Assembly (NCBI GenBank): GCA_000648925.1
Contig: JFHF01000028.1
Coordinates: 42,232 to 106,231 of the forward strand
DNA from: Caballeronia jiangsuensis
GTDB lineage: Bacteria > Pseudomonadota > Gammaproteobacteria > Burkholderiales > Burkholderiaceae
Direction of reading: 5' to 3'
DNA length: 64,000 nt
Shown: in pieces, positions 45,454 to 55,842 of the stretch
Position numbering within the stretch: position 1 is the stretch's first letter
Layout of the letters: each line of letters begins with the position of its first letter
Translations under genes and position numbers: made by a program
The notes under the pieces: model-generated
The model's input: the letters and a program-made list of their open reading frames with translations, nothing else
Databases searched by the model: none
What the model was told of the DNA's origin: nothing

Positions 45454-46141
45454 CGGAGGCGTGCGAGCATGGCGTATCCAGCGGACGCGGTCGGTCAAAG
45501 CTCAAACGAGCGCGAGGAACCGGCAAGCTGTGGCGACGCTCTAGCGGTCGACGCCGATCATGCGTGGCCGGCATGGGCCGGATCTAAAGCTCGTTTTCAT
45601 CGTCGTCGAACCCCACGGTACTGCGGCCGCGACCCCATGCGGCCGGCGTGGGCGTGGCGTCGGCTACGAGCTCGCGCGGTCGCAAATCGGCGGAGGCGTT
45701 TGGCGTGAACGACCTGTCGTCGCTCGTCCCGCTTCCGGTGATGGCGCAATGGTGGTTTCAGTCCAATCCAATCATTTAGCGATCCGAGCGCCGCGGCGCT
45801 CGTTGGCGGGATGTTTGATCTAGATTGGAGCGCACGCCGCCCACGCCCGGCGAACTCCCGTTGGAACTGGCTACCGCGTAGTTCATTAGGAGACGGTGTG
45901 CGGCCACGATATTACGCCGCGCGGTCGGCTACCCATCGCCGTTTATGAACGTGCTGTTCCGTTAGGCGGTGTCGATCTGGGCCGCGCGGGAGCGCAACGC
46001 GGCGGACGCGCTGAGAAAATTGCTAGGACTGGTTTCAAACAATAGTGAACGCCGAGACAAAGGGCGAAACTGCCGTCGTCTTGGCCGTTGCCGACAGAAA
46101 GCCTCGCCTCGATTGAGGACTACTACAAGGAGACATCTCGC
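45454..46141. other. Intergenic, GC-rich, no gene recognised
   Basis: Nearly 700 bp between the CoA-transferase and the SMP-30 gene. Frames such as 45469-45708 are Arg/Ala-rich and unconvincing. The right end carries AAGGAGACATCTCGC, the ribosome site for the next gene. Confidence 0.4.
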
Positions 46142-47095
46142 ATGACGAAGCCCGCCGCACTGAGCATCGAAGCCATCTCGACAATTGGCTCCGGCCTAAC
46201 AAGACCGGAAAGCGTGCATTACTGGGACGGCCAATTGTTTTCCTGCGACGCCGTTGGTGCCGTCGCAGTGACAAGTCAGAACAAACCCGCACGTTTTTTG
46301 TGCTCGCCCGGCGCGCTCCCGGCGGGAGTACGTCCCAACGGCATCACCAGACGGCGGGACGGCACCATCATCTTCGCCAACGTCGGGCAGGCGGGCGGCG
46401 TATGGCAGATCGACAATGCTGGAGGCGTGCGGCCGCTGATCGAGGAAGTCGACGGAGTGCGGTTGCCAAGCACTAACTTCGTATATGCCGACCGCGAGGA
46501 CCGCATCTGGATCTGTGTGAGCAACACGGCGGAGGACTGTCACGATCCGGAGTTTCGTTTCGACCGTCACTCGCCTTCGGGATTCGTCGCGATGGTCGAC
46601 GCTCGAGGTAACGGCCGCATCGTGGCCGACCGGATCTCGTGGACGAATGAATGCCGCATCGATGCTTCGGGGAACGCTTTCTACGTCAACGAGACGATCG
46701 GACGACGTCTGCTGCGGTTCGATCTGGCAGCCGATGGCGAACTGTCAAACCGCACCGCGCTAACGGAGTTCGGAAACGGAAGCTGGCCCGACGGTATGGA
46801 GATCGACTCCGCCGGCGCGATATGGGTCACGTCTCCGATCTCGAATCGCGTGATCAAGGTACTACCCGACGGCGAGCAGATTCTCATTGTGGAAGACGCC
46901 GATGGCCGCTCTGTTCAGACCGCCGAACAGGCTTTCGACGCCAACGATTTTCGACGCTCGCACTTCTACGAGGCTACTTCGAAAACGCTGCGCCATATCA
47001 CCAGCATCACGTTCGATTCCGAGCATACCGAGGCCTACCTCGGGTCGCTGAAAAATGACGCGATCTATCGATTTCCGATCGCCGGGTTGGTCTGA
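46142..47095 (+). CDS. SMP-30/gluconolactonase-family protein
   Basis: A 317-aa beta-propeller. RPESVHYWDGQLFSCDAVG is the first-blade motif, VRPNGITRRRDGTIIFANVG the second, ISWTNECRIDASGNAFYVNE contains the metal-binding Asn, and SWPDGMEIDSAGAIWVTSP the final metal Asp. The start at 46142 follows AAGGAG by 8 nt; 18 more residues upstream are open but not needed. It precedes an ACS-type MFS gene by about 45 bp, suggesting uptake and hydrolysis of a lactone. It is clearly different from the paralogue at 34206. Confidence 0.88.
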   Translation: MTKPAALSIEAISTIGSGLTRPESVHYWDGQLFSCDAVGAVAVTSQNKPARFLCSPGALPAGVRPNGITRRRDGTIIFANVGQAGGVWQIDNAGGVRPLIEEVDGVRLPSTNFVYADREDRIWICVSNTAEDCHDPEFRFDRHSPSGFVAMVDARGNGRIVADRISWTNECRIDASGNAFYVNETIGRRLLRFDLAADGELSNRTALTEFGNGSWPDGMEIDSAGAIWVTSPISNRVIKVLPDGEQILIVEDADGRSVQTAEQAFDANDFRRSHFYEATSKTLRHITSITFDSEHTEAYLGSLKNDAIYRFPIAGLV

Positions 47096-47140
47096 TGGAA
47101 CGTCGCAGAGATGCGGGATGCTGCCGGAGCCAGGAAACCG

Positions 47141-48466
47141 ATGGAGATGAATGTGGAATTGTCAGCGCAAAACACGGAAACCGACAGGTTGATGTCTCGA
47201 GCTATGTGGCGGCTCGTGCCGTTCCTCTGTCTTCTTTACTTCGTTTCCTATCTCGATCGCGTCAATATAAGCTTCGCTGCGCTTACGATGAATGGCGATC
47301 TGAAATTTTCGTCGGCGGTCTATGGCGCCGGAGCCAGCATTTTCTTCGTGGGCTACCTACTGTTCGAGGTGCCGAGCAACCTGCTGTTGGCACGGGTAGG
47401 CGTACGACGATGGATCGCTCGAATCCTCATCACATGGGGCGCCATATCAGCATGTATGGCTTTCGTGTCGGGGCCGACGAGCTTCTACATCATGCGCTTT
47501 CTGCTGGGTGTAGCCGAAGCGGGATTCTTCCCGGGCATCATCTATTACATCAGCAAGTGGTTCACACAAAGGCATAGAGGCCGTATTACGGGGGCGTTTT
47601 TTGTGTCGCTGCCGCTGTCGAGCGTGGTTGGCGCGCCGGTCTCAACGTTCATTCTGATGCACCTGCACATGGGCGGGCTGGCCGGCTGGCAATGGATGTT
47701 CTTCCTCGAAGGTATTCCGGCCATCATCTTGGGCATTCTTTGCCTGCGGCTGCTGCCTGATCGTCCCGCCGACGCGCGCTGGCTCACGGCGGAGGAGGCC
47801 GGGGTGATCGAAGCGACGCTGGAGCGGGAGCGCGCCGCCGTCAGGTCGCGTGCGGACGAGGCGGTGTCGATGCGCAGTTATCTGGTGGTTGCTCTGCTCA
47901 GCGTGATTTTGCTGTTGCTCGGGTCGGGCATCTACGGTCTGGGATTCTGGATGCCGCAAATCCTCAAGCTCCAGTTTTCGGACAACTCGATCGTCGGGTG
48001 GGTCACGTCCGCGATTTATCTCGTCGGTGCTGCGGGCATGATCGCGTGGGCGCGTTTCTCTGATCGCGGAGGCAATCGCGCTCTGCATCTTTCGTTGTCC
48101 ACCATGGTCGGAGCTGCGGGACTCATGCTTTGCGGTGCTTACAGCCACTCGGCGCCGATCATTATCATCGGACTCGCGCTTGCTGCAGCGGGCATACTAG
48201 GCTCACTCGTCGTCTTATGGACCATTCCCTCGTTGTTTTTAACTGGCACAGCGCTCGCTACGGGCATCGCGGTCATCAATAGCATAGCCCAGTTCTCGGG
48301 AATCATTGTGCCGTGGATCATCGGTATTGCGCGAAAAGACGGACAAGACTTTTCACATGTGCTATACGTAATGAGCGCATTACTTTTCATCGCAGCGGCA
48401 ATTGCGCGATTCGCGCTGACCGGCCGGACAAGCGAAGCAGGCCTGCGCTCGGCACAGGTGGAATAA
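47141..48466 (+). CDS. MFS transporter, anion:cation symporter type
   Basis: A 441-aa permease (451 aa if the ATG at 47111 is used). LDRVNISFAALTMNGDLKF, VGYLLFEVPSNLLLARVG and GVAEAGFFPGIIYYISKWF are ACS-branch signatures, and about 12 helices are visible. It is the second such permease of the cassette; the first is at 40528 on the other strand. Probably in one operon with the SMP-30 gene. The substrate is a presumed organic acid or lactone. Confidence 0.9.
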   Translation: MEMNVELSAQNTETDRLMSRAMWRLVPFLCLLYFVSYLDRVNISFAALTMNGDLKFSSAVYGAGASIFFVGYLLFEVPSNLLLARVGVRRWIARILITWGAISACMAFVSGPTSFYIMRFLLGVAEAGFFPGIIYYISKWFTQRHRGRITGAFFVSLPLSSVVGAPVSTFILMHLHMGGLAGWQWMFFLEGIPAIILGILCLRLLPDRPADARWLTAEEAGVIEATLERERAAVRSRADEAVSMRSYLVVALLSVILLLLGSGIYGLGFWMPQILKLQFSDNSIVGWVTSAIYLVGAAGMIAWARFSDRGGNRALHLSLSTMVGAAGLMLCGAYSHSAPIIIIGLALAAAGILGSLVVLWTIPSLFLTGTALATGIAVINSIAQFSGIIVPWIIGIARKDGQDFSHVLYVMSALLFIAAAIARFALTGRTSEAGLRSAQVE

Positions 48467-49124
48467 GCGGGGCTAGGAACGCTCCAACGCATCGCTCCGG
48501 TCCATCCAGCTATCTAGCGAAGGCGATTCCATTGCAATTCCGGGTTCGACGGGCGTCGATTCCGTGTCGGAGGTTCCGAGATCCAACTCGGACTGGACGG
48601 GTTGAGTGGCTTTGCTGCGTGTCTAGAGGCAAAGTGTTCTGTTCCTGCCCGACAGACGTTGGCGCCTCTAATAATTTTGTTCTGAACTCTCCGACACATG
48701 TCCGCCAAACTTGGCGGTCGAAAGTTTTCATATTACGACCGTCGTTCGAAATTTGTAACGCTAAGCAATGCACGCGATGTAGGGGAGGCTCGACATCGGG
48801 AGGGCGGCGTCCCCAAGGAAGTCGTCGCCGTTTTAACGGGACTTCACAATGTCAGGAAACCTTCGGAACGACACGCGGGATCGGTGCTGACCATGGATCC
48901 TTAACAGACTTGTTAAGAGTTGTCACCTCTGAGGTAGCGAAAATGTTAAAGCTGTCGTTGAGATGTTGCGGCCATCAGATTTTTCTCGAAAGCGCGCGCT
49001 TAACGACGACTTAGTTGAAACCGCTCAGATGCTGGCGGTGCTTGCTGGCTCGTCCTAAGCGACGTTCGATCGCTTGGCTCGTGAGCGTCGATGCGTGGCA
49101 ACGTGTTCACGACTATCGTGATCG
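48467..49124. other. Intergenic, nothing recognised
   Basis: About 660 bp between the MFS gene and the end of the Lrp gene. Short frames on both strands lack recognisable features. Confidence 0.4.
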
Positions 49125-49598
49125 TCACTCCTCTCGAACTCTGACTGGAAGGGTTGTCTTATAGTGCACTCGCCTGAGCGCAATGGAGGTGTTGATATCC
49201 CGCACCCCTGCTATTTTCGTGAGCTTTTCCATAACTAAACGCTCGAGACCCGCAATATCGGCCGCAACCACCCTGAGCATGTAGTCAAAAGCGCCGGTCA
49301 TCAAATAGCACTCCATCACCTCTTCAAAATTTGCTACCTCTTGCTCAAACGTCTTGAGCAACGGGGCGCTCTTTTTGTCGACAGCGACTGAAATATAGGC
49401 GCTAACTGGGAAACCCGCTTTCTCTTGGTCAAGAAGCGTCACATGGCGACTAATGATGCCGCTTTCTTCGAGCAGTCGAATCCTACGATAGAAGGGCGAC
49501 AGCGAAAGCCCCAGCGACTCAGCAAGATCTGCAGCCTTAACGTGAGCGTCATCTTGAAGGGACGCAAGAATCCGAATGTCGACACGATCGAGCTTCAT
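49125..49598 (-). CDS. Lrp/AsnC-family transcriptional regulator
   Basis: A 157-aa feast/famine regulator. The N-terminal helix-turn-helix reads LDRVDIRILASLQDDAHVKA, then LAESLGLSLSPFYRRIRLLE. The C-terminal RAM domain (about 70-150) carries VMECYLMTGAFDYMLRVVA and the effector region DINTSIALRRVHYKTTLP. It is divergent from a broken copy of the Ior gene, and a second, broken Lrp gene stands in the same position before the intact Ior gene. It likely senses an amino acid whose keto acid is oxidised by the Ior enzyme (inference). Confidence 0.93.
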   Translation of the reverse strand: MKLDRVDIRILASLQDDAHVKAADLAESLGLSLSPFYRRIRLLEESGIISRHVTLLDQEKAGFPVSAYISVAVDKKSAPLLKTFEQEVANFEEVMECYLMTGAFDYMLRVVAADIAGLERLVMEKLTKIAGVRDINTSIALRRVHYKTTLPVRVREE

Positions 49599-49737
49599 TA
49601 ACTAACTTCCTTTGGATGTCTGAACACGGTGGGAAAGATTGCTAAAAATCGTCAACTTGTCGGCTCACATTAGCACATTTCTTCATCAGCGAGTCCCTAA
49701 AATTGATTGATATTAGAAAGCACCGGAGGCGTTACAA

Positions 49738-50345
49738 ATGAACATGCTAACGCCGAAGCGGAACGCGCAATCGACAACACATATCAGTCGGAAGATCGCT
49801 ATCTTCGCGAGGAAGGGACTGTGTTCTTGATCGGAACCCAAGCCCTCGTTCAGATCTTGTTCGAGCAAGCTAGGAGCGACAAGCGCTCTGGAATTCGGTC
49901 CGCTGGGCTTGTCTCTGGCTATCGAGGATCACCGCTCGCCGGCCTAGACCAGGAGTTATGGCGGCAGAAGAAACTTCTTAAGGAAGCAGACATCCGTTTC
50001 GAGCCGGGCGTTTAACGAACACCTTGGTGCAACGATGGGTTTGGAGCGCGCAGCAAATTGACGCTTCTCTGGGAAACGGGTCGATGGCGGGTTTTCTTAT
50101 GTTGTACGGACCGGGCGTTGATCGGACTGGAGGCGTCTTACGCAACGCGAACACATCATTGGAACGGAACGTCGTCGCGGGGAGGAGTTCTCGCGATAGC
50201 AGGCGACGACCACGCTGCTCAATCGTCAACGTTAGTACAGGAAGGGTGCAGATGTACTCATCGGTTCTGCAATCCCGTCTGTCGTACATGCTAGTGTGGT
50301 TTCTACGTAAATATCGGGCTGGCCTACATTGCAATGTTGCGACGG
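49738..50345 (+). pseudogene. Decayed N-terminal copy of indolepyruvate ferredoxin oxidoreductase
   Basis: Starts with an ATG like the intact gene (MNM), shifts frame within 30 bp, then reads SEDRYLREEGTVFLIGTQAL and AGLVSGYRGSPLAGLDQELW up to FEPG. A stop at 50013-50015 and further shifts follow, with recognisable pieces GPGVDRTGGVLRNAN and GGVLAIAGDDHAAQSS. It breaks off near 50345, where the intact gene has FGLAGYAMS. It is a truncated relic of a second Lrp-Ior module. Confidence 0.9.
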
Positions 50346-50825
50346 AAGCAACGTTGCAAGTCGTCGGCGCGAATCACCGTATGCCGCGGAGATTGCCGAA
50401 GCGGCCGGGCTTTAAGGTCCTGCTCATCGTCGAGCGGTGGCATGGCGCCAATTCGCGCGACATGCCCGATCTCGGCATCAGCATGATGGATGACGTGCTG
50501 AGCGACGTGAGCCGGATCACCGATGCGTCGTCGCTACCCGCTCGTGGCCAGTATCGCTCCGGATGTGGCGGCGCCTCTAACATCGCACCCGGGATTCGCT
50601 TTTTGATCAGGGCAGGCGTCGCGGCCATGCATATCGAGATCAAGCCGGCCCGAATCGCTGCGGACAACGGCCCGGCAAGGAAGTTGAGTCAACCCGCAAA
50701 AAGGCCGTTACGTGAAGGCGAGGTGACGCACGTACCGATGAGACGTTCGTCATCATGGCGCGCACCGATGCGCTGGAGTCAAGGGCGTCGACGCCAATCG
50801 AGCGCGACGTGACATATGTGGCGTT
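50346..50825 (+). pseudogene. prpB: Methylisocitrate lyase remnant
   Basis: Pieces of PrpB can be followed: YAAEIAEAAGFK near 50380-50415, ANSRDMPDLGISMMDDVL and SDVSRITDA, CGGASNIA, IRAGVAAMHIE, then ETFVIMARTDALE in a shifted frame near 50745-50775. The catalytic KKCGHR loop is scrambled. PrpB belongs to the methylcitrate cycle for propionyl-CoA, the product expected from isoleucine-type breakdown by the downstream operon. Confidence 0.8.
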
Positions 50826-51215
50826 GAAACGCTCGACGAACTATCTCGGCTCTATGGTCGCCCTCGGCATTTCGATTTTGGGCGCGCTGACCGAGTTCGG
50901 TTCGGCGCCGCGAACTTCGGAACCGCTCTATATAGCCACGGCGCAAATGGCGAGCTGCACGCCACCGCGCTCATTTTCTTCGGAACGGAAGCGCAACGGG
51001 ACGCAGACGGCCGCTTTCCAAACGATGCAGACACGCGCCGACTTGTACAAGTAGCTGGTCATCAGCGTACGAATAAAGCCCTGGTTAGATTTGGCAGCAC
51101 TCAAATAAAACGTGTTATAGGAGATGAATCGATGAGTGAAGCAGGACTCGGCGCGCACGCGCTTAATCTATACACTCGCTTATCGACTCGGACGAAGCTC
51201 TCGTAAGAGGCGCGC
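50826..51215. other. Debris between prpB remnant and small ORF
   Basis: About 390 bp with short frames only. A stretch reading FFGTEAQRDADGRFPNDADT lies near 50975-51035, but I cannot assign it. Confidence 0.35.
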
Positions 51216-51467
51216 ATGAAATTTCGAACCGTGTATGCATCTATAGTAGTCGGCGACAAGAAATTCTCGGCAGCCTTCGGACTGTCAACCGGCGACTTAG
51301 TTGTTAGCGAAGGGGCAAAGGTGATCGAAGCGATCAAGCCACCGGATTCCTGGTTAGCGCTGGCCTCGTTGAACAGAGGAGACGGCTGGGGAACGCGTCC
51401 CACGACCCACGACCTGCAAACTTTCATTGAGCGTTATGTCATGCGTCTGACCGTGTCCGGCAGCTAG
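51216..51467 (+). CDS. Hypothetical protein (83 aa)
   Basis: Begins MKFRTVYASIVVGDKKFSAA and contains LSTGDLVVSEGAKVIEAI and DSWLALASL. The composition is moderately protein-like and a purine-rich AAGAGGCGCGC precedes the ATG. The opposite strand is also open, so it may be fortuitous. No family recognised. Confidence 0.35.
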   Translation: MKFRTVYASIVVGDKKFSAAFGLSTGDLVVSEGAKVIEAIKPPDSWLALASLNRGDGWGTRPTTHDLQTFIERYVMRLTVSGS

Positions 51468-51623
51468 GAACGTTTCAATCTGAATTGCTTACCCGCTTGT
51501 GATTCGGCGAAGAGTTAATTGGACTCCGCGGCATTGGGCATGAGCGCTAGCTCGGCTACGCCGGCACAGTGGCGCGATGGCAAGTCGGCAACCCGTTGCA
51601 TGTAGGCCGTACGGATATACCGT

Positions 51624-52151
51624 TCACAACCGCTTCCTATTCTTCCGAATGCGCACGGGAAGCGTCGTCTTGTAGTGAACACGACGCAGCGCGATCGACG
51701 TGTTGATGTCCCGCACTCCGGCGATTTTTGTCAGCTTCTTCATGACGAATCGTTCAAGGCCGGCAATCTCGGGGGCAACGACTCGCAGCATGTAATCAAA
51801 CGCGCCGGCCATAAGGTAGCACTCCATCACCTCCTCAAAATTCGCTATCTCTGAACTAAACATTAACCCCAGTTGCACTTCGGATTGAAACCGCCTGCTC
51901 AAAGCTTTTGAGCAAGGGAGCGCTCTTCTTGTCCACAGCAACCGACAAGTATGCGCTGACAGGAAACCCCGCCTCGTCTTGGTCCAGCAACGTCACATGC
52001 CTGCTGATGATGCCGCTTTCTTCAAGTATTCGAATGCGCCGATATAAGGGGGACAGCGACAAGCAGAGTGACTCAGCGAGGTCCGCTGTCTTGATGTGAG
52101 CATTACTTGAAGGGCTTGGAGGATTCGAACATCAACAGGGTCGAGCTTCAC
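51624..52151 (-). pseudogene. Broken Lrp/AsnC-family regulator (second copy)
   Basis: Closely similar to the intact Lrp gene at 49125, beginning with a GTG at 52151 (VKLDPVDVRILQALQ). A one-base deletion follows that point (CAAGTAATGC against CAAGATGACGC). A net 43-bp insertion around 51854-51896 shifts the frame again in the RAM domain. The end (VMECYLMAGAFDYMLRVVA, DINTSIALRRVHYKTTLP) is preserved. It stands divergently before the intact Ior gene, mirroring the other Lrp-Ior pair. Confidence 0.9.
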
Positions 52152-52291
52152 TGACCAGCACCCTTTGAGCAGCAGATACGCGTGGGAAAGATTGCTAATT
52201 ATCGAGTTATTTGAAGGTCAGGTTAGCACACTTCGCCTCACCCAAATACCTAGAATCAAGTGGTCCGCAGAACATATTCGGAGACACCACA

Positions 52292-55200
52292 ATGAACATG
52301 CGAGCGCCCGATGTTGAGCGCGCCATCGATGGCGATTACCGGTTGGAGGACCGCTACCTTCGCGAGGAAGGTCCTGTCTTTTTGACCGGCACGCAAGCCC
52401 TCGTGCGGATCCTCTTCGAGCAAGCACGTTGCGATAAGCGCTCGGGCGTCAATTCTGCCGGTCTGGTCTCGGGCTATCGCGGCTCGCCTCTCGGCGGGGT
52501 CGACCAGGAGCTTTGGCGCCAGCGCAAGCTCCTAAAAGAAGCCGACATCCGTTTCGAACCCGGCCTCAACGAAGACCTTGGCGCCACGATGCTCTGGGGC
52601 GCGCAGCAAATCGATGCGTTTCCTGGCAAGCGAGTGGATGGCGTTTTCTCGATGTGGTACGGGAAGGGTCCGGGTGTTGACCGCACGGGCGACGTCTTCA
52701 GAAATGCAAACATTCTTGGCACGTCGCCGCGTGGTGGGGTGCTGGCAATCGCTGGCGACGACCACGCCGCACAGTCTTCGATGTTTCCGCATCAGACGGA
52801 CCATGTTTTCGAAGGCGCGATGATGCCGATCATCTTCCCTTCGTCAGTTGAAGAATACGTGAGCTTCGGCCTGGCTGGCTATGCGATGTCCCGCTTCTCT
52901 GGTCTCTGGGTGGCCTATAAGGCGATTACGGAAACCGTCGAAAGTGGACGCTCCATGGTTGTTGGGCCGAGCGACGTGGCGAGCCCTGGCTTTCTCACCC
53001 CTTCGGACATCAAGATTCCAGACGGTCGTGGATTCAATTACGACGCGAAATTGCGCTGGCCTTCCGAACGCATCGAGCTCGAACGACGCGTCATCGAAGA
53101 GAGACTTCCCGCCGCACTCGCGTTCGCGCGCGCCAATCCGTTTGACCGGACCGTTGTTCGACCTACCAATGCTCGGATTGGAATCGTCACGGTGGGCAAA
53201 GCGCACGGCGATGTTATCTCGGCTCTGAACAAACTCGGGCTCGACCCAGATGAGCTTGAGCGCCTGGGCATCGGCGTCTACAAAATCGGCATGACGTGGC
53301 CGCTCGAGAGCGCTGGAATTCAGAAGTTCGCGCGTGGCATGTCGGCGGTCATGGTTGTCGAAGAAAAACGCTCGTTTGTTGAGCGTCAAATCAAGGAGGC
53401 GCTCTTTAATCTGAAAGCGTCCGACCGGCCCGACGTGTACGGCAAGACGCTTGGCGACGGCAGTGTTCTCGTGCCGACGACGATGGAGGTCTCTCCCGGT
53501 CAAATGGCTGAGAGCATCAAGAAGTTCCTGTCGTTCACTAATGTAACGATTGAAGCCACGCTTGCTTCGGTTGCCGCTCGGCCCACGAGGAAGTCAATTC
53601 CGATCCTCACCGGCAGCGAAGCGGACATCCTGACCCGCAAGCCTTTCTTCTGCGCGGGATGTCCTCACAACACATCGACGAAGCTCCCAGACGGCTCATT
53701 CGCCGCCGCGGGTATCGGCTGCCACATCATGGCTTTGGGAACTGTCGATTCGACGGCCACGTTCTGCCAGATGGGTGGCGAAGGCATTCAGTGGGTCGGC
53801 ATGTCGACCTTCACCGAAATGCCACATATGTTCGTGAATCTTGGTGACGGAACGTATCAACATTCTGGCAGCCTCGCCATCCGGCAAGCCGTGGCGGCCA
53901 AAGCAAACGTCACCTACAAAATCCTCTTCAATGACGCTGTCGCGATGACGGGCGGTCAACCGACCGAGGGCGGACTGACGGTGCGTCGTGTCGTTGAGCA
54001 GGTTCAAGCCGAAGGTGTTTCAAGCGTTACTATCGTTAGCGACGACACGACCAAATACGACTCGGCGAACTCGGTGCCGGGTACCGCGAAGGTAGTGCAC
54101 CGTGACGAACTGGATGCACTGCAGCGCACGCTGCGCGAGCAGAAAGGTGTATCCGTCATCGTTTATGAGCAGACGTGCGCAGCAGAAAAGCGCCGGCGCC
54201 GTAAACGTGGAAGCATGCCGACCCCGCCGGCGCGTGTGGTCATCAATTCCTCGGTTTGCGAGGGCTGCGGCGATTGCTCCGTTCAATCGAACTGCATCGC
54301 GATTGAACCGCTGGACACCGACGTTGGTCGCAAGCGCGCGGTCAATCAGTCGACGTGCAATAAGGATGCGACCTGCGTTAAGGGCTTCTGCCCCAGCTTT
54401 GTGACAGTCGAAGGTCTTCAGCCTCGCAAGCCTGACCAGAAGAAGATTGAAGCCCTGGAAAAGGAGCTTGCAGCGAAGCTTGCGCAGCCGTTGCCAGTCC
54501 TGCCCGAAATCAAGCGCCATGCGCGCATCGTCGTCACAGGCATCGGGGGTACGGGTGTCGTGACGATTGGCGCGATTCTCGCCATGGCCGCTCACCTGGA
54601 AGGTCGCGGAGCATCCACCCTCGACTTCACGGGGTTGGCCCAGAAGAATGGCGCTGTGCTCAGCCACGTCCAGATTGCAAGCAGCCGTGCGGAGATTGCC
54701 ACCTCACGTATCGAGTCGCAAAGCGCGAATGTCCTCCTTGCCTGCGACGTTGTGGTTGCCGCATCGACGGATGCGCTCTCGCGGCTTGTGTACAACTCGA
54801 CGCATGCCGTTGTGAACACTCACATCACACCGACCGCCGATTTCGTGAAAAACGGCGACCTTGCGTTGAGCGAGACGGCCTATCGCAAGGCAATCGGGGC
54901 ATCGGTGGGGGACGCAACGTCCTCCTTCTGGAACTGCAACACCGCGGCTGAGACCATCTTCGGCGATTCCATCGCCTCAAACATGATGATGGTTGGGTTC
55001 GCGTTCCAGCGCGGTTTGATTCCGCTCTCGGAAGCCGCTATCGCACGCGCCATCGAACTGAACGGCGCTGCTGTTGCGATGAACAAACGCGCGTTCCTCT
55101 GGGGGCGCCTGATTGCGCAGGACCCGAAAGCCGTAGACCACCTGGCCGGAAGCGTTTCGTCGACTGAGGCACCCTTCGAAGTCGAAAGGTTCGCGCGGGC

Positions 55201-55828
55201 TCGCATGGACGATTTGACTGCGTACCAGAACACTGCGTACGCACGTCGATACAAGGCACTTGTCGACCGAGTGAAGGAACAGGAAAGCCGGGTGAGCGGC
55301 TCGGCGGGACCGCTTACCGAAGCTGTGGCCCGAAGCTACTTCAAGGTGCTTGCATACAAGGACGAGTACGAAGTCGCGCGCCTGCACACGGATGGCAGCT
55401 TCCGAAAGCAACTCGCAGAAAACTTCGAAGGGACGGGCAAGTTCACCTTCCACATGGCCCCGCCCGTCATCTCGACCTACGACAAGGAATCCGGTCGTCG
55501 CAAAAAGGTGGCCCTGAGTGGATGGTGGCTCAAGCCGATGCTGAGCGTGATGAAGCACGGCAAGGTGCTGCGAGGCAGTGTCCTGGACCCGTTCGCTCGC
55601 CAGAGTGACCGCCAGATGGAGCGCGCGCTCATCCGCGAGTTTGAAGATGACGTGCAACTGGTTCTTGCGAACCTCTCGGCATCCAATCAGAAGACCGCGG
55701 TCGAGTTGGTGACGCTTGCGATGTCGATTCGAGGGTATGGCGTTATCAAGGAAAACAACTACCGAGCGGTCCAGCAGAAGCGCCGTAGTTTCAGGACTCA
55801 GTTGTCGAACGGCCTCTGCCATGCATGA
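52292..55828 (+). CDS. Fused indolepyruvate:ferredoxin oxidoreductase (IorA-IorB)
   Basis: A 1178-aa fused enzyme that oxidatively decarboxylates a 2-oxoacid to an acyl-CoA and reduces ferredoxin. The N-terminal pyrimidine domain has GLVSGYRGSPLGGVDQELW, and the TPP-binding part has CAGCPHN and GGEGIQWVGM with NLGDGTYQHSGSLAIRQA. Iron-sulfur cysteines lie about residues 650-710 (CEGCGDCSVQSNC, CNKDATCVKGFC). The IorB-like gamma domain starts about 745 (VVTGIGGTGVVTIGAIL). The start at 52292 follows CGGAGACACCACA. Aryl or branched 2-oxoacids are the likely substrates; the downstream beta-oxidation genes favour branched-chain ones. Confidence 0.94.
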   Translation: MNMRAPDVERAIDGDYRLEDRYLREEGPVFLTGTQALVRILFEQARCDKRSGVNSAGLVSGYRGSPLGGVDQELWRQRKLLKEADIRFEPGLNEDLGATMLWGAQQIDAFPGKRVDGVFSMWYGKGPGVDRTGDVFRNANILGTSPRGGVLAIAGDDHAAQSSMFPHQTDHVFEGAMMPIIFPSSVEEYVSFGLAGYAMSRFSGLWVAYKAITETVESGRSMVVGPSDVASPGFLTPSDIKIPDGRGFNYDAKLRWPSERIELERRVIEERLPAALAFARANPFDRTVVRPTNARIGIVTVGKAHGDVISALNKLGLDPDELERLGIGVYKIGMTWPLESAGIQKFARGMSAVMVVEEKRSFVERQIKEALFNLKASDRPDVYGKTLGDGSVLVPTTMEVSPGQMAESIKKFLSFTNVTIEATLASVAARPTRKSIPILTGSEADILTRKPFFCAGCPHNTSTKLPDGSFAAAGIGCHIMALGTVDSTATFCQMGGEGIQWVGMSTFTEMPHMFVNLGDGTYQHSGSLAIRQAVAAKANVTYKILFNDAVAMTGGQPTEGGLTVRRVVEQVQAEGVSSVTIVSDDTTKYDSANSVPGTAKVVHRDELDALQRTLREQKGVSVIVYEQTCAAEKRRRRKRGSMPTPPARVVINSSVCEGCGDCSVQSNCIAIEPLDTDVGRKRAVNQSTCNKDATCVKGFCPSFVTVEGLQPRKPDQKKIEALEKELAAKLAQPLPVLPEIKRHARIVVTGIGGTGVVTIGAILAMAAHLEGRGASTLDFTGLAQKNGAVLSHVQIASSRAEIATSRIESQSANVLLACDVVVAASTDALSRLVYNSTHAVVNTHITPTADFVKNGDLALSETAYRKAIGASVGDATSSFWNCNTAAETIFGDSIASNMMMVGFAFQRGLIPLSEAAIARAIELNGAAVAMNKRAFLWGRLIAQDPKAVDHLAGSVSSTEAPFEVERFARARMDDLTAYQNTAYARRYKALVDRVKEQESRVSGSAGPLTEAVARSYFKVLAYKDEYEVARLHTDGSFRKQLAENFEGTGKFTFHMAPPVISTYDKESGRRKKVALSGWWLKPMLSVMKHGKVLRGSVLDPFARQSDRQMERALIREFEDDVQLVLANLSASNQKTAVELVTLAMSIRGYGVIKENNYRAVQQKRRSFRTQLSNGLCHA

Positions 55829-55842
55829 GATAGGAGACTTCA

